Shown: positions 63,353 through 64,000 of the stretch, one piece after another
Layout: the number at the start of each line of letters is the position of its first letter
Numbering within the stretch: the stretch's first letter is position 1
Source: Flavobacteriaceae bacterium LSUCC0859
GTDB taxonomy: Bacteria; Bacteroidota; Bacteroidia; Flavobacteriales; Flavobacteriaceae
NCBI GenBank assembly: GCA_022239325.1
Contig: JAKOGP010000001.1
Span: 552,659 to 616,658 of the forward strand
Direction of reading: 5' to 3'
Length of the DNA: 64,000 nucleotides
Notes under the pieces: generated by a model
Seen by the model: the letters and a program-made list of their open reading frames with translations, nothing else
What the model was told of the DNA's origin: nothing
Database searches by the model: none
Made by a program: the position numbers and the translations under genes

Positions 63353-64000
63353 TGAGGGTGTTTTTTAAAAATACACTTCTAGGGGCATGTTTCCTAGTTG
63401 CACACTTATTATGGGGTCAGTCTGCTCTAATTTCTGTAGGTAGTGAGGAGAAGCTAATTCTATCAGGGTCTGGTGCTAATGAGTATTTGTATGTAAATGG
63501 CTTAAGCTTGCAACCAAATACAGCACAATATATTATTTCTAGTACAGTGTTAAGCAGTTCAAGCAATAGTTCACCTATCTTAAATAATAGTGCAGCTAAA
63601 GTTTTTAACTGGTCCAATATCTTGAACTCTTTTTCTGGAAACATCTATTTTGAATACTCAGATGCAGAAATTTCTGGTCTCACAGAATCTGGATTGGAAA
63701 TATACACTTATGACGGTGTAACGGATTGGGATAAGGCTACATCGGTTTTGTTAAATACAGGAATAAATCAGGCTTTATTTAGTGTTACTTCTAAAAACAT
63801 TAAGTCAGTTGCTTTAGCTTCAAATACAAATACTCCCGTAGATACTGATGCAGACGGAATTTTCGATATCAGCGATAATTGTCCCTCAATAGCCAATCCA
63901 GACCAGTCGGACGTTGATGGGGACGGTGTAGGAGATGTCTGTGATAATGCCCCTAACACGCCAAATGCAGACCAGGCAGATACCGATGGAGATGGTATTG
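63352..64000 (+). CDS. Secreted protein with thrombospondin type 3 repeats (cut by window edge)
   Basis: ATG at 63352-63354 overlaps the preceding stop codon (TAATG). 216 codons are in the window. A signal peptide (MRVFFKNTLLGACFLVAHLLWG) leads to a domain of about 140 residues without known motif, followed by calcium-binding thrombospondin type 3 repeats (DTDADGIFDISDNCPSIANP, DVDGDGVGDVCDNAP, DTDGDGI) that continue past the edge. Such proteins in Bacteroidota are large outer-surface proteins, often with a C-terminal type IX secretion signal, which would lie outside the window. Coupled to the tail-fibre-like gene. Confidence 0.8.
   Translation, partial: MRVFFKNTLLGACFLVAHLLWGQSALISVGSEEKLILSGSGANEYLYVNGLSLQPNTAQYIISSTVLSSSSNSSPILNNSAAKVFNWSNILNSFSGNIYFEYSDAEISGLTESGLEIYTYDGVTDWDKATSVLLNTGINQALFSVTSKNIKSVALASNTNTPVDTDADGIFDISDNCPSIANPDQSDVDGDGVGDVCDNAPNTPNADQADTDGDGI

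Noticed and set aside
1..64000. CRISPR arrays, insertion sequences and toxin-antitoxin pairs
   Set aside because: No regularly spaced repeats, no transposase motifs and no recognisable toxin or antitoxin gene were found on either strand.

Overview
The window reads as a chromosome segment of a marine-type Bacteroidota (Flavobacteriia) bacterium. The grounds are moderately AT-rich coding DNA, promoters of the Bacteroidota form TTTG-N18/19-TATATTTG in front of tRNA-Asp and rpsP, starts without purine-rich ribosome sites, a fused CcoNO cbb3 oxidase, a DnaE with a built-in proofreading exonuclease, and the N-terminal BamA-free set of secreted proteins with short MKK...AQ signal peptides typical of this group. 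I did not compute GC content or run any search; family names come from reading motifs.

Layout. 0-0.4 kb: start of sucA (cut by the window edge). 0.5-9.7 kb: a secreted amidohydrolase, a galE/DegT aminotransferase pair, Kdo transferase waaA, a sugar-porter MFS protein, Sua5, tRNA-Leu(UAG) and an M20 dipeptidase. 9.8-14.6 kb: a signalling block on the minus strand made of a receiver protein, an H-NOX haem sensor, a soluble PAS histidine kinase, an HPt protein, a lone receiver and a LytTR response regulator; this looks like a nitric-oxide (or haem-gas) phosphorelay. 14.6-18.3 kb: cyclase, hemW, ruvC, a lipoprotein and a DUF456 protein, followed by a possible small structured RNA.

18.4-33 kb: a low-oxygen respiration region: tandem universal stress protein, Crp/Fnr regulator, copper ATPase ccoI, a TonB-dependent receptor, ccoS-ccoNO-ccoQ-ccoP-ccoG-fixH-safE and hemN. 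Four near-identical dyads (TGACAAWWRTCA) lie in front of usp, ccoI, ccoS and hemN; three of them are exactly 29.5 bp (centre to 5' end) from a clean TAnnTTTG -7 element, so the sequence itself outlines a local Fnr regulon.

33-39 kb: a GH109-like Tat-exported oxidoreductase/glycosidase facing a nucleotidyltransferase, an APH-fold sugar kinase and an LpxR-like protein (possible amino-sugar salvage), then a plug-like secreted protein and a flavin oxidoreductase. 39.1-44.6 kb: a visibly more AT-rich accessory stretch: gapN, two tiny membrane proteins, an HxlR regulator and a twice-repeated pair of secreted proteins (a roughly 250-residue two-domain family plus an NTF2-like protein). 44.8-50 kb: tRNA-Asp, trxA, dnaE. 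50-60 kb: rpsP (with a long repeat-bearing acidic tail), rimM, sulfatase, trmN6, glutaryl-CoA-type dehydrogenase, umuC-umuD in reversed order, an O-antigen ligase/TPR membrane protein and a DUF6624 lipoprotein. 60.5-64 kb: AT-rich again, with a Crp-like regulator, a long tail-fibre-like surface protein with a S74 chaperone domain, and the start of a thrombospondin type 3 repeat protein cut by the window edge. No CRISPR array, insertion sequence or integrase was seen.
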